From positions 1,984,001-2,048,000 of the forward strand of contig CP014771.1 in the NCBI GenBank assembly GCA_001596155.1: a DNA stretch of 64,000 bases. The letters run 5' to 3'. The position numbers were made by a program, and so were the translations under genes. Below are positions 47,499 to 55,627 of the stretch, piece by piece. Every line of letters begins with the position of its first letter. Position 1 is the first letter of the stretch. The notes under the pieces are model-generated. The model was not told the origin of the DNA and did not search any database. It saw nothing but the letters and a program-made list of their open reading frames with translations. This DNA comes from Hymenobacter psoromatis (GTDB lineage: Bacteria; Bacteroidota; Bacteroidia; Cytophagales; Hymenobacteraceae).

Positions 47499-47662
47499 GC
47501 GGGTGGGATAAAGATTGAGATTACGGCAGCGCTACCGGTAAGCGCTTATTTACGTGCAAGGTAGAAGCATCCTTTCACTCGGCAAGCAGCAAAAATATAT
47601 TTTTTGCTAATCTGCTATAGGCAATCAACGACGCAGTTTGCTTTTGAGTAGGGCTGGTAACT

Positions 47663-47694
47663 AAAACGCCCCTGACAGGCGTCAGAGGCGTTTT
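47663..47694 (-). terminator. Terminator after the FdhF-like gene
   Basis: Stem AAAACGCC over GGCGTTTT with an inner CTGAC/GTCAG stem, just downstream of the minus-strand oxidoreductase stop at 47713. This separates it from the OFA gene. Confidence 0.78.
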
Positions 47695-47712
47695 CATGAG
47701 GTAACTAACTGA

Positions 47713-50265
47713 TTAAGCCATTGCCGCCTCGGCTACCGACCGCTGCTGGGCGGTAGCTTTCGTCACCTTCGACCTGGCCACCGTCACCACCACGAATTTC
47801 GAGGTGGGCGTATTGCTCACCTTAGCCACGCTCGAAATAGGGACCAGTGGGTTAGCCTCGGGGAAGTAGGCTGCCACGTTGCCCTTCGGAATGGCGTAAG
47901 GCACTACCTGAAATACTTCTACCGTGCGGGTTTCACCCTCAAAATGACTCGTGATATCAATCAGTTCTTTGGCCTTGAGGCCGCGCTCTTCAACGTCTTC
48001 CGGGTTCATAAACAGCACCCGGCGCTCGCCGTGGATGCCCCGGTAGCGGTCGTTGTACTCGTAAATAGTGGTGTTGAACTGGTCGTGGCTGCGCACGGTC
48101 ATCAGCACCAGCTGGCCGGGCTCCAGCGGGTATTTCTCCAGCTCGGTAGCGGTGAAATGCGCCATGCCATCCTCGGTCGTGAACTTGCGCTCGCGGGGGC
48201 CATTGGGTAGGTAGAAGCCGCCCGGCCGCTCCAGCTTCTCATTAAAGTTCTCGAAGCCCGGAATCACGCGGCTGATGTGGTCGCGGATGACGTCGTAGTT
48301 CTGGGTCATGGCCACCCAGTCGCCTTTGATTTTATCGCCGAGCGTGGCAATGGCTACTCCGCTCAGAATAGCTACTTCGCTCAGCATCTGGCCGGGCAGC
48401 GGCGTTAGCACGCCTTTGTTCTGGCTCACTACCCCCATCGAATTCTCGCATGAAGTCATCTGATGACCAGACTTTTGCATATCGATATCGACGTGCGCGA
48501 AGGTGGGTAGCAACAGGCTGGTTTCGCCGGTGGTGAGGTGGCCACGGTTGAGCTTGGTGGCCACGAACACGGTCAGCTTTTGCTTGCGCATGCCGTCGGC
48601 AATCAGCTCGGTGTCGGGGCCAGCAGCCAGCAGGTTGCCGCCCAGGCTGAAAAACACCTGGGTTTTGCCCAGGGCCATCGCTTTCAGGCTATCCACCACA
48701 TCGCGGCCGTGCTCTTTGGGCGGCTCAAAACTAAATTCTCTGCTCAAAGCCTCCATAAATGACGGGGCCATTTTCTCCCAAATGCCCATCGTGCGGTCGC
48801 CCTGCACGTTGGAGTGGCCGCGCACCGGGCAGGTGCCCGCGCCGGGCTTGCCGATAGCCCCTTTCATCAGGTGCAAATTCACGATTTCCTGAATCGTCTG
48901 CACGCCCTGGCGCTGCTGAGTCACGCCCATTGCCCAGCAGGTGATAATCTTCTGCTTGTGGGCCAGCAGGTTGGCGGCTTCCAGCAGCTCCGCGCTGGTC
49001 AGGCCGCTTATCTGTTCAATATCGGCCCAGCTGGTGTTGCGGATATTCCGTTCAAAGTCCTCAAAACCAAGGGCAAACTCCTTGATGAAAGCATGGTCAA
49101 TTACCTGGCCGGGATTCAGGTCTTCGGCTTCGAACAAGTGCTTCATAATACCGCGCAGCACGGCCATGTCGCCATCTACCCGCACTTGCAGAAACACGTC
49201 GGTAATGGGAGTGCCATCGGTGAGCAGCGCGCCCATTGCCCGCAGCGGATTCATAAAATCCTGCGGGTTGCGGAAGTGGTTGAGGCCGGCTTCCATCAGC
49301 GGGTTGATGCTGATAATCTTGGCCCCGTTGCGCTTCGCGATTTGCAGCGCCGACAGCATCCGGGGGTGGTTGGTGCCAGGGTTTTGGCCAATGATGAGGA
49401 TTACTTCGGCTTCGTGAATGTCGTTGAGCGTCACCGAGCCTTTGCCCAGGCCCAGGGTTGGGCTCAGGGCCGAGCCGCTGCTCTCGTGGCACATGTTCGA
49501 GCAGTCGGGCAGGTTGTTGGTGCCGTACTGACGCGCAAAAAGCTGGAACAAAAACGCTGGCTCATTCGGGATTTTGCCCGACGTGTAGAACGTCGCCTCG
49601 TCGGGCGAGGGTAGGCCGTTGAGCGTGTCGGCAATGAGGTAAAAGGCGTCGCGCCACTCAATGGGCTCGTAGTGCGTGCCGCCGGGGCGCTTCACCATCG
49701 GATGCGTGAGGCGGCCCAGGTTATTCTGGTCGCGGTCGGTGAGGCGCGACAGGTCAGCGAGGCTATACTTGGCGAATACCTCGGGGCCGCAGGCCCGGTC
49801 GTCGGCGTCGGAAGCGGTGGCTTTAGCCCCATTCTCGCAAAATTCGGCTATCGAGCGGTGGTCGTCGGGGTCGGGCCAGGCGCACGACGAGCAGTCGTAG
49901 CCATCTTTTTGGTTGAGTTTGAGCAGGGCCTTGGTGCCGCGCGCCAGGCCCGCCTCGCCCCAGTTAAACTCCATCGACTTAACTACGGCCGTAACGCCCG
50001 CCGCGATGCGCTGCTGAGCTGATATCTGCAGGCCCGTCAGGTCCTCCGGAGGCTGCGCCAACACCGTATATTTATGCTTATTACCCATCGTATCGGGGGC
50101 CGCCACGTGGGCAGCCTCTTTTTTGTGATTGCCGGTAGCGGTGTAATTATCGGCAACCGGCGCGGCCCCCTGGCCGGCACGCTCGCCGCTTTTAGGCTTG
50201 TTTTCAGCCTGCTGCTCCGCTGGATTGCTGGCTTTGGTGGGGTCGTTGGCGGGGGAATCCTGCAT
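47713..50265 (-). CDS. FdhF/YdeP-family molybdopterin oxidoreductase
   Basis: An 850-residue molybdo-bis(MGD) enzyme of the YdeP branch related to formate dehydrogenase. N-terminal residues 1-60 are polar and low complexity; CSSCAWPDP at 125-133 is the family's Cys motif, replacing the usual CxxC...C iron-sulfur site. NMCHESSGSALS near 261-272 carries the Cys likely to ligate Mo. GQNPGTNHPRMLSAL and QGVQTIQEIVNLHLMKG are typical. ATG 50088 (MGNKHKYTVLAQPPEDLTG) is an alternative start. Needs sulfuration by FdhD, encoded 0.7 kb upstream. Confidence 0.88.
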   Translation of the reverse strand: MQDSPANDPTKASNPAEQQAENKPKSGERAGQGAAPVADNYTATGNHKKEAAHVAAPDTMGNKHKYTVLAQPPEDLTGLQISAQQRIAAGVTAVVKSMEFNWGEAGLARGTKALLKLNQKDGYDCSSCAWPDPDDHRSIAEFCENGAKATASDADDRACGPEVFAKYSLADLSRLTDRDQNNLGRLTHPMVKRPGGTHYEPIEWRDAFYLIADTLNGLPSPDEATFYTSGKIPNEPAFLFQLFARQYGTNNLPDCSNMCHESSGSALSPTLGLGKGSVTLNDIHEAEVILIIGQNPGTNHPRMLSALQIAKRNGAKIISINPLMEAGLNHFRNPQDFMNPLRAMGALLTDGTPITDVFLQVRVDGDMAVLRGIMKHLFEAEDLNPGQVIDHAFIKEFALGFEDFERNIRNTSWADIEQISGLTSAELLEAANLLAHKQKIITCWAMGVTQQRQGVQTIQEIVNLHLMKGAIGKPGAGTCPVRGHSNVQGDRTMGIWEKMAPSFMEALSREFSFEPPKEHGRDVVDSLKAMALGKTQVFFSLGGNLLAAGPDTELIADGMRKQKLTVFVATKLNRGHLTTGETSLLLPTFAHVDIDMQKSGHQMTSCENSMGVVSQNKGVLTPLPGQMLSEVAILSGVAIATLGDKIKGDWVAMTQNYDVIRDHISRVIPGFENFNEKLERPGGFYLPNGPRERKFTTEDGMAHFTATELEKYPLEPGQLVLMTVRSHDQFNTTIYEYNDRYRGIHGERRVLFMNPEDVEERGLKAKELIDITSHFEGETRTVEVFQVVPYAIPKGNVAAYFPEANPLVPISSVAKVSNTPTSKFVVVTVARSKVTKATAQQRSVAEAAMA

Positions 50266-50327
50266 GGGATAGTAGAATAAAAAGTAGCGTTTGCAAGCTA
50301 ACTGCCCCGCCCAGGTTTTGCCTGAAG

Positions 50328-50663
50328 CTAGTGACGGCAGTCGAGGTCTTTCTCTACCAAGATACGTAATTCCTGGTTTTCAGCCACCAAAACCTGCTCG
50401 CTAAAGCCAATGTTTTCGGTTTCAGTCCATTCGCGGGCAATAGTGGCCGGCACTTGCACGGCCAACCAGCCAGCTTCGTACTGCACCCGCACGGCCGCAG
50501 CCGGCGCGGCATCGGGCAAGCGCTCCAGCGAATAGTGCAGCGTGGTGGCGGGGGTAGGGCCAAACGCAACGGTGTAAGCTACCTGGCCGGTGCGGGCAAA
50601 CTGCGCCACCTCGGCCTCCGATAGGCGCAGGCGCAGCGAGTTTTCTTCAAGTCTTAACTTCAT
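50328..50663 (-). CDS. DUF7009-like small protein
   Basis: A 111-residue protein. The N-terminus MKLRLEENSLRLRLSEAEV and the segments VAYTVAFG and LHYSLERL match the DUF7009 family as I remember it. It begins immediately beside the foldback element and lies 62 bp upstream of the oxidoreductase start, with a conserved association to FdhF-type genes, so a role in maturation or assembly is plausible but unproven. The C-terminus ends in the acidic Cys segment VEKDLDCRH. Confidence 0.7.
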   Translation of the reverse strand: MKLRLEENSLRLRLSEAEVAQFARTGQVAYTVAFGPTPATTLHYSLERLPDAAPAAAVRVQYEAGWLAVQVPATIAREWTETENIGFSEQVLVAENQELRILVEKDLDCRH

Positions 50664-50664
50664 A

Positions 50665-50939
50665 AATCACGGATTAAACGGGTTTGAGCGGATTTCACGG
50701 ATTTTGTGGACGGCGCTGGTGGCTTCGTTGTTAGCTTGGCCAGAAAGGGGCGTATTACCAAAGAGCGCCGGACCATTCGAAAATTTATTATTTCCATCCT
50801 ACCCTACCCCAGCAAGCCGAAGTCTGAAGGCCGAAGCTAATTCAACCAACAACAAAGCCAACCACTCACCCAAATTACTCGCCACCAGCGCCGTCCACAA
50901 AATCCGTGAAATCCGCTCAAATCCGTTTAATCCGTGATT
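50665..50939. repeat. 275-bp foldback (MITE-like) element
   Basis: Terminal inverted repeats of 58 bp, 50665-50722 and 50882-50939, with a single mismatch (GGG versus GGA after TTAAAC). The arms contain the ATCCGTGAAATCCGCTCAAA type string built of repeats of ATCCG. About 159 bp lie between and contain a further partly inverted pair (GGCTTCGTTGTTAG near the left arm, and ACAACAAAGCC near the right). The right end supplies the last codons and stop of fdhD. No transposase is inside; target-site duplications were not recognised. Confidence 0.88.
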
Positions 50940-51796
50940 CGGTGAGCGTGCGTGTAAATGTTAAACCGCTCTTGCCGCACGAACCCTAAAAGCGTGAGGC
51001 CAAACTCCTCGGCCGCTTCCACGGCCAGGCTGCTGGGCGCACCCACCGCCGCCAAAATCGCTACCCCCGCCACGGCGGCCTTCTGCACCAGCTCGAAGCT
51101 GGCCCGGCCGCTGAGCAGCACAATCTGCTGGTTCAAAGGTAGTTGCCCGGCCAGCAGCACTGCCCCCACTACCTTGTCGAACGCGTTGTGGCGGCCCACG
51201 TCTTCGCGCAGCAGCAGCAGCTCGCCCGCCGCCGAAAACAGCGCCGTGGCGTGCAGGCCACCGGTTTGCTCAAACACGCGCTGGGCCGCCCGCTGCCGCT
51301 CGGGCAAGGAGTGGATGAGGGCGGCCGATACGCGCGGGCTGTCGGCCGGCGGGGGGGTAGGGAACGAGCTGGCGCGCACCGCCTCGATGCTGGTTTTGCC
51401 GCACACCCCGCAGCTCGACGTGGTGTAGAAATGCCGCTCCAGGCGGTTGAGGGCCACGGCCACGCCGGGGGCTAGCTCGGCGCGTATCACGTTGCCGCGC
51501 TCCTTGGGTCGGCGCGGGTCGGCGCGGTGCTCAATCGATTCTATATCAGCCGCTTGCTGTACCAGGCCTTCGCTCAGCAGGAAGCCCGCCACCAGCTCGG
51601 CATCGTGGCCGGGCGTGCGCATGGTCACGGCCAGCGTGTGCGTGAGGCGGTGGTCGGCGGGGCCATAGCCCAGGCTGATTTCGAGCGGTGCCTCCACGGC
51701 CAGCAAATCAGTCGCCGCCGTAACGACCTCGCCCACCACGCGCTGCACGGTGGTGCGCTCAGCGCTAGCAAGGGACGGCGGCTGGGGGGTAGGCAT
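50927..51796 (-). CDS. fdhD: Formate dehydrogenase accessory sulfurtransferase
   Basis: Transfers sulfur from a cysteine desulfurase to the molybdenum cofactor before its insertion in formate dehydrogenase. The essential pair Cys129/Cys132 is in SSCGVCGKTS; other conserved parts are RTPGHDAELVAGFLLSEGL and LLREDVGRHNAFDKVVG, and GRASFELVQKAAVAG. Length 289 is normal. The last three residues (Ile-Thr-Asp) and the stop are encoded inside the foldback element, so the natural 3' end was altered slightly by the repeat. Confidence 0.95.
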   Translation of the reverse strand: MPTPQPPSLASAERTTVQRVVGEVVTAATDLLAVEAPLEISLGYGPADHRLTHTLAVTMRTPGHDAELVAGFLLSEGLVQQAADIESIEHRADPRRPKERGNVIRAELAPGVAVALNRLERHFYTTSSCGVCGKTSIEAVRASSFPTPPPADSPRVSAALIHSLPERQRAAQRVFEQTGGLHATALFSAAGELLLLREDVGRHNAFDKVVGAVLLAGQLPLNQQIVLLSGRASFELVQKAAVAGVAILAAVGAPSSLAVEAAEEFGLTLLGFVRQERFNIYTHAHRITD

Positions 51797-51844
51797 GGTT
51801 GTAAGTTTCTGGTTCTTGGTTAGGCTGGCTCACGCGCCGGCTGC

Positions 51845-51881
51845 TTCTGCGTCTTCTGCGTAAACCTCCGCGTCCTCTGCG
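51845..51881. repeat. Widespread-type intergenic repeat
   Basis: TCTTCTGCGTAAACCTCCGC followed by GTCCTCTGCGGG is a string of TCTGCGT-like units of the kind found between genes in cyanobacteria and Bacteroidota. Located between fdhD and lpxB. Confidence 0.5.
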
Positions 51882-51914
51882 GGCTAAAAAACGCAAGGAG
51901 CCGACAACGCAGCA

Positions 51915-53027
51915 CTAAGCTACCTGCAAGTAGCTCACCATCAAGGCGGCAGCCTGGCGGGCGGCGCTGTGCTGGCCCAGCTTCTGGCGCAGCTCGGCGT
52001 AGCCGGCGCGCTGCCGGGCAATGTACTGCTGGTCAGTAAGCAGGCGCTTGAGCTCATCGAGCAGGTTGCGGGCCGTGAAGCCACCCTGGATAAACTCGGC
52101 TACCACCTCGCGGCCCACGATGAGGTTGACCAGCGAAATGTACGGCACCTTTATAACCGCCTTCACAATGAGGTAGGTGAGGCCGCTGGTGCGGTAGCAC
52201 ACCACCTGCGGCACATTGAACAAAGCTGTTTCGAGGGTAGCCGTGCCGCTGGTGACGAGCGCCGCGCTGGCCCGGCTCAACAAGTCAAATGCCTGGTCAA
52301 ACACTAGCTTAATTCCATTGCGCTCAAAGTGTTGGTAATATGCGCGGTCGAGGTTACTCACGCCTGCCACCACAAACTGATACTCCTGAAACGCGGGTAG
52401 CACGGCCAGCATTTCGTGCAACATCTCCTCGATTTCCTGCTTGCGTGAGCCCGGCAGCACGGCAATAATCTGGCGCTTGGGGTCGAGGCCATGCTGGGCC
52501 ATAAAGCCGGGGTCAGGCTGGAAATTCGCCACCTCATCGGCCGTCGGGTTGCCGATGTAATCTACCTTGTAATCGAAGCGCTGATAGAACTCCTCCTCAA
52601 AGGGTAGAATCACGAACATCTTGTCCACCAGCACTTTTATCTTCTCTACCCGGCTCTGGTTCCAGGCCCAGATTTTAGGTGAGATATAGTAAAACACCCG
52701 AATGCCCTGCGCCTTGGCCCAGGCCGCCATGCGCAGGTTGAAGCCACCGTAATCGACCAATATCAGCACATCGGGCTGGTAGGCCAGAATGTCGGCCTGG
52801 CACTGCTTCAAAAACCCCCGAAATTTGAGCAGGCTGGTCGCGGTTTCCCAAAAGCCCATCATGGCCAGTTCGCGGTAGTGGCGCACTAGGTGGCCGCCCT
52901 CCGCCTCCATCAGGTCGCCGCCCCAGTAGCGAAAATCGGCGCCAAGGTCCTGAGCCTTCAACTCGCGGAGCAGGTTGGCGGCGTGAGTGTCGCCGGAGCG
53001 CTCGCCGGCAATGAGGTAGTATTTCAT
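51915..53027 (-). CDS. lpxB: Lipid-A-disaccharide synthase
   Basis: GT19 enzyme joining UDP-2,3-diacylglucosamine to lipid X to form the lipid A disaccharide; peripheral membrane enzyme. N-terminus YYLIAGERSGDTHAANLLREL, then YWGGDLMEAEGG and DYGGFNLRMAAWAKAQGI; C-terminal half has LPGSRKQEIEEM and SGTATLETALFNVPQVVCYR. Length 370 is typical. Its presence with hldD shows that the organism makes lipopolysaccharide. Confidence 0.96.
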   Translation of the reverse strand: MKYYLIAGERSGDTHAANLLRELKAQDLGADFRYWGGDLMEAEGGHLVRHYRELAMMGFWETATSLLKFRGFLKQCQADILAYQPDVLILVDYGGFNLRMAAWAKAQGIRVFYYISPKIWAWNQSRVEKIKVLVDKMFVILPFEEEFYQRFDYKVDYIGNPTADEVANFQPDPGFMAQHGLDPKRQIIAVLPGSRKQEIEEMLHEMLAVLPAFQEYQFVVAGVSNLDRAYYQHFERNGIKLVFDQAFDLLSRASAALVTSGTATLETALFNVPQVVCYRTSGLTYLIVKAVIKVPYISLVNLIVGREVVAEFIQGGFTARNLLDELKRLLTDQQYIARQRAGYAELRQKLGQHSAARQAAALMVSYLQVA

Positions 53028-53117
53028 CGTAATTATGCATTTGGAATTAGGAATTATGAATTGTTTCTCAAGTCATTGCGCTTCGGCAGACTCAATTCAT
53101 CATTCATAATTTCGGCG

Positions 53118-53531
53118 TTAGCCGAAGTATTCCACTGCGTTGCGGGGCGTTTCATATAGTTTGACGCAGTGCAGCCGGGCCGAGCTGATGGCGGGTAACT
53201 CGCGCTCGATAATCTGCCAGAAGGCCACGGCCAGGTTTTCGGTGCTGGCCAGCTGGCCGGCCAAAAACGGCACGTCGAGATTAAGGTTTTTGTGGTCTAC
53301 CTGGTCGGTGATGTGCGTGCGCAGCAGGTCGCTTAAAGCCTTGAGGTCCACCACGAAACCGGTGTCGGGGTCGGGCTGGCCCTTCACGGTCACTATCATC
53401 TCATAGTTGTGGCCGTGCCAGTTTTCGTTGGCGCAGGGGCCGAATACTTCCGCGTTGCGCTCCGGGCTCCAGGCGGGGTTGTAGAGCTTGTGGGCGGCAT
53501 TGAAGTGCTCGCGGCGGCTGACGTATAGCAT
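53118..53531 (-). CDS. 6-carboxytetrahydropterin/6-pyruvoyltetrahydropterin synthase-like
   Basis: A 137-residue PTPS-family protein, QueD-like. Zinc-binding histidines are visible in FNAAHKL (His) and NWHGHNY; the catalytic Cys lies in GPCANENW. The C-terminal LHCVKLYETPRNAVEYF matches the family's Glu pocket. It would convert dihydroneopterin triphosphate to the queuosine or tetrahydropterin precursor. ATG 53531 is chosen; the frame reads upstream into a repeat. It sits between the iron permease and lpxB without functional link. Confidence 0.9.
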   Translation of the reverse strand: MLYVSRREHFNAAHKLYNPAWSPERNAEVFGPCANENWHGHNYEMIVTVKGQPDPDTGFVVDLKALSDLLRTHITDQVDHKNLNLDVPFLAGQLASTENLAVAFWQIIERELPAISSARLHCVKLYETPRNAVEYFG

Positions 53532-53542
53532 AAGGGGTTCCT

Positions 53543-53609
53543 GGTTTCTGGTTCCTAGTTGATGGGTGGTTACTAGTTGATTAGAACTAGTAACCCGCAA
53601 CTAGAAACT
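53543..53609. repeat. Imperfect intergenic palindrome
   Basis: Left arm CTAGTTGATGGGTGGTTACTAGTT and right arm AACTAGTAACCCGCAACTAG fold on each other with two small bulges. The right end AACTAGAAACT overlaps the last codons of the permease gene. The flank GGTTTCTGGTTCC is shared with the DnaX linker repeat. Confidence 0.7.
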
Positions 53610-54605
53610 CTTTTTCCGCAGCAAAGATACAAAAAACGGCACCCCCAGCAGGGCCGTGACCAGGCCCACCGGCAGGCCAGCGGGGGGGTAGAGCAGCCGC
53701 GCCAGCAGGTCGCAGGCCAGCAGAAAGCCGCCACCCAGCACCGCGCAAAACGCCAGATTAGCCCGGCCGGCCGTGCCCAGCAGTCCCCGCGTGAGGTGCG
53801 GCACCACCAGCCCCACGAAACCAATTGGCCCGCACAACGCCACTACCCCCCCCGTGAGGGCCGCCACCAGCCCCAGCAGCAGCCACCGCAGCCGCGCCAC
53901 CGGCAGGCCCAGCGCCTGCGCCCGCTCCTCGCCCAGCAGCAGCAGGTTCAGGTCTTTTTGGAGAAAAACCAGCAGCCCCAGGCTGGCCACCAGCACGGCG
54001 GCCGGGTAGCTCAGCACCACCCAGCTGGCCCGCTCAAACGACCCGAACGCCCAGAAAACCACCGTCTGCAAATTGCCCTGGTCGGCCTTCAAAAATGTAA
54101 TGAGCGAGCCCGCCGCCGCCGCCAACGCGCCCACCCCTACCCCCCCCAGCAGCAGCGACGCCGGCAGCACCCGCCCCCGCCGCGAGCCAATGGCCACCAC
54201 CAGCACCGTGGCCAGCAGCCCGCCCGCCAGGGCCGCCAGCGGCGGCAAATACAGCCCACCCAGCGTGAGCGCCGGAAAAAACAGGTAGGTAATAATCGCC
54301 CCCAGCGACGCCCCCGACGCCGTGCCCAACAAATACGGGTCGGCCAGCGGGTTCGTCACCAGCGTCTGCAGCAGGTAGCCGCTCAGCGCCAGGCTCGCGC
54401 CCGCCAGCCACGCCAGCAGCAGGCGCGGCAGCCGCAGCTCCACCAGCACCAGCTGGGCCGGGTCGGTGGGGTCGTAGTGCCGCAGCGTGCGCAGAATAAA
54501 CGCGTAGCTGGTGACGTACGAGCCCACGCGCAGCCCCAAAACCAGCAGCAGCAGCGTGAGCAGCGTGCCCGCGAGCAGCCAGCGGCCGGGGTGCGTAGCG
54601 GGCAT
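53601..54605 (-). CDS. FecCD-family iron-siderophore/B12 ABC transporter permease
   Basis: A 334-residue protein with about ten membrane helices. Motifs: LRLPRLLLAWLAGASLALSG (start of the family core), NPLADPYLLGTASGASLGA, GAALVGVLG-like ALAGGLLAT, and the cytoplasmic loop near GFVGLVVPHLTRGLLG that contacts the ATPase. It would translocate ferric siderophore, haem or cobalamin. Starts 3 bp after the binding-protein gene stop. No ATPase gene of this system is in the window. Its final KKSF and stop lie in the palindrome at 53543-53609. Confidence 0.9.
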   Translation of the reverse strand: MPATHPGRWLLAGTLLTLLLLVLGLRVGSYVTSYAFILRTLRHYDPTDPAQLVLVELRLPRLLLAWLAGASLALSGYLLQTLVTNPLADPYLLGTASGASLGAIITYLFFPALTLGGLYLPPLAALAGGLLATVLVVAIGSRRGRVLPASLLLGGVGVGALAAAAGSLITFLKADQGNLQTVVFWAFGSFERASWVVLSYPAAVLVASLGLLVFLQKDLNLLLLGEERAQALGLPVARLRWLLLGLVAALTGGVVALCGPIGFVGLVVPHLTRGLLGTAGRANLAFCAVLGGGFLLACDLLARLLYPPAGLPVGLVTALLGVPFFVSLLRKKSF

Positions 54606-54608
54606 AGC

Positions 54609-55498
54609 TTAGTTCGTTAAAAGAGCGCGCAACTCACGCACCGCTTCCACCACGCGGGGGCTCGGGCGCTGGAGCAAATTAGGCGTGGTGGCGAATACGC
54701 GGCGGTTCTGGTAAGCGCGCGTGCGCCGCAACTCGGGGTTATTCTTAAAAAACGTGCTGTCGAGCTTCCCAAACCGGCCGCCGAGCAATACATCCGGGTT
54801 CAGCTTCAAAATATACTCCCGCGTGAGGGCCGGAAAGGGCTGCGGGAAGGTATCGCGCACCGCATTTTGCCCGCCCGCCAGCCGAATCTCGTCCGTGAAC
54901 AGCGTGTTCTGACCGTAGGCATAAATCGGGTCGGCCGAGGCCAGGGCCAGCACCTGGGGCCGGCGGGGGGGGGGGTAGGGCCGGCTGCCAACTGGTCGAG
55001 CTGCGCTTGCAGCGAATCGGTGAGGTGGCGGGCCTGCGCCGGGCGGCCCAGCAGCCGGCCCAAGTCGTTGAGGCCGCGCAACACGTCGGCCACCCGCCGG
55101 TATTTCTGGTAATAGACCGGGATGCCGAGCTGCCCTAGGCGCGCCGCCGCGTCGGGCGGCGTCATGCCTTCTACCGTAAAAACTACGTCGGGCCGCAGGG
55201 CCACGAGTCGCTCCAAATCGAGGGGGTAGGAGCTCACCAGCGGCTTGCGCAGCGCGGCGGCCGGGTAGTCGTCGGCTTGGGTGCGGGCAATGATAGTGGC
55301 CGTATCGGCCACGGCATACAGCATTTCGGTGAGGCTGGGGGCCAGTGCCAGCACCCGGCGCGGGTGGGCGGGCAGGGTCAGCTCCCGGCCCAGGTCGTCG
55401 CGCACTTGCACGGTAGCCAGGGGGGTAGCCGGTTTATTTTCGGACTGGCAAGCCACCAAACCGGCCAGCAATAGACTACTAATAAGCCAAACGCGCAT
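54609..55498 (-). pseudogene. Metal-chelate ABC transporter binding lipoprotein, frameshifted at a G11 run
   Basis: Start ATG 55498 gives a signal with lipobox (LLLAGLVACQSEN), then a cluster-type helical-backbone binding domain: PRRVLALAPSLTEMLYAV, RPDVVFTVEGM. The frame is broken at the run of 11 G at 54965-54975 (poly-C in the coding strand). Downstream another frame reads VLALASADPIYAYGQN and continues to LRALLTN. An insertion of one base (12 C) or removal of two would join them. It may be a sequencing error or a phase-variable contingency locus. It should bind siderophore, haem or B12 for the permease downstream. Confidence 0.85.
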
Positions 55499-55503
55499 GG
55501 CCG

Positions 55504-55511
55504 CAAAGGTA
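55504..55511 (-). promoter_or_regulatory. -7 element of the binding lipoprotein gene
   Basis: TACCTTTG on the minus strand, 5 bp before the start at 55498. No -33 TTG found at 19-21 bp. Back-to-back with the plus-strand element at 55533-55540. Confidence 0.4.
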
Positions 55512-55532
55512 GCCCGAACGGGCGCGGCAGGG

Positions 55533-55540
55533 TACCTTTG
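55533..55540 (+). promoter_or_regulatory. -7 element of hldD
   Basis: TACCTTTG on the plus strand, 87 bp before hldD; the palindrome 55551-55615 would lie in the leader. No clear -33 TTG. Confidence 0.4.
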
Positions 55541-55550
55541 AATAGCGGAG

Positions 55551-55615
55551 GGTAAGCTTTGGCTTGCCGCTCGTAATTCAGTAGGATTTCGCCCCACGGC
55601 AAGCTAAAGCTTACC
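55551..55615. repeat. Palindrome, AAGC-TTT-GCTT subfamily
   Basis: Arms GGTAAGCTTTGGCTTGCCG and CGGCAAGCTAAAGCTTACC (one mismatch), 27-nt centre. It matches 31629-31693 in organisation. Lies in the leader of hldD and might influence its expression. Confidence 0.85.
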
Positions 55616-55627
55616 ATACATTCTGTT

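Noticed and set aside
50665..50939. CRISPR-like short repeats (ATCCG units)
   Set aside because: The repeats are only in two inverted arms, without regular spacers or cas genes.
53577..54620. 347-codon plus-strand ORF rich in Gln/Arg/Pro
   Set aside because: Antisense shadow of the FecCD permease.
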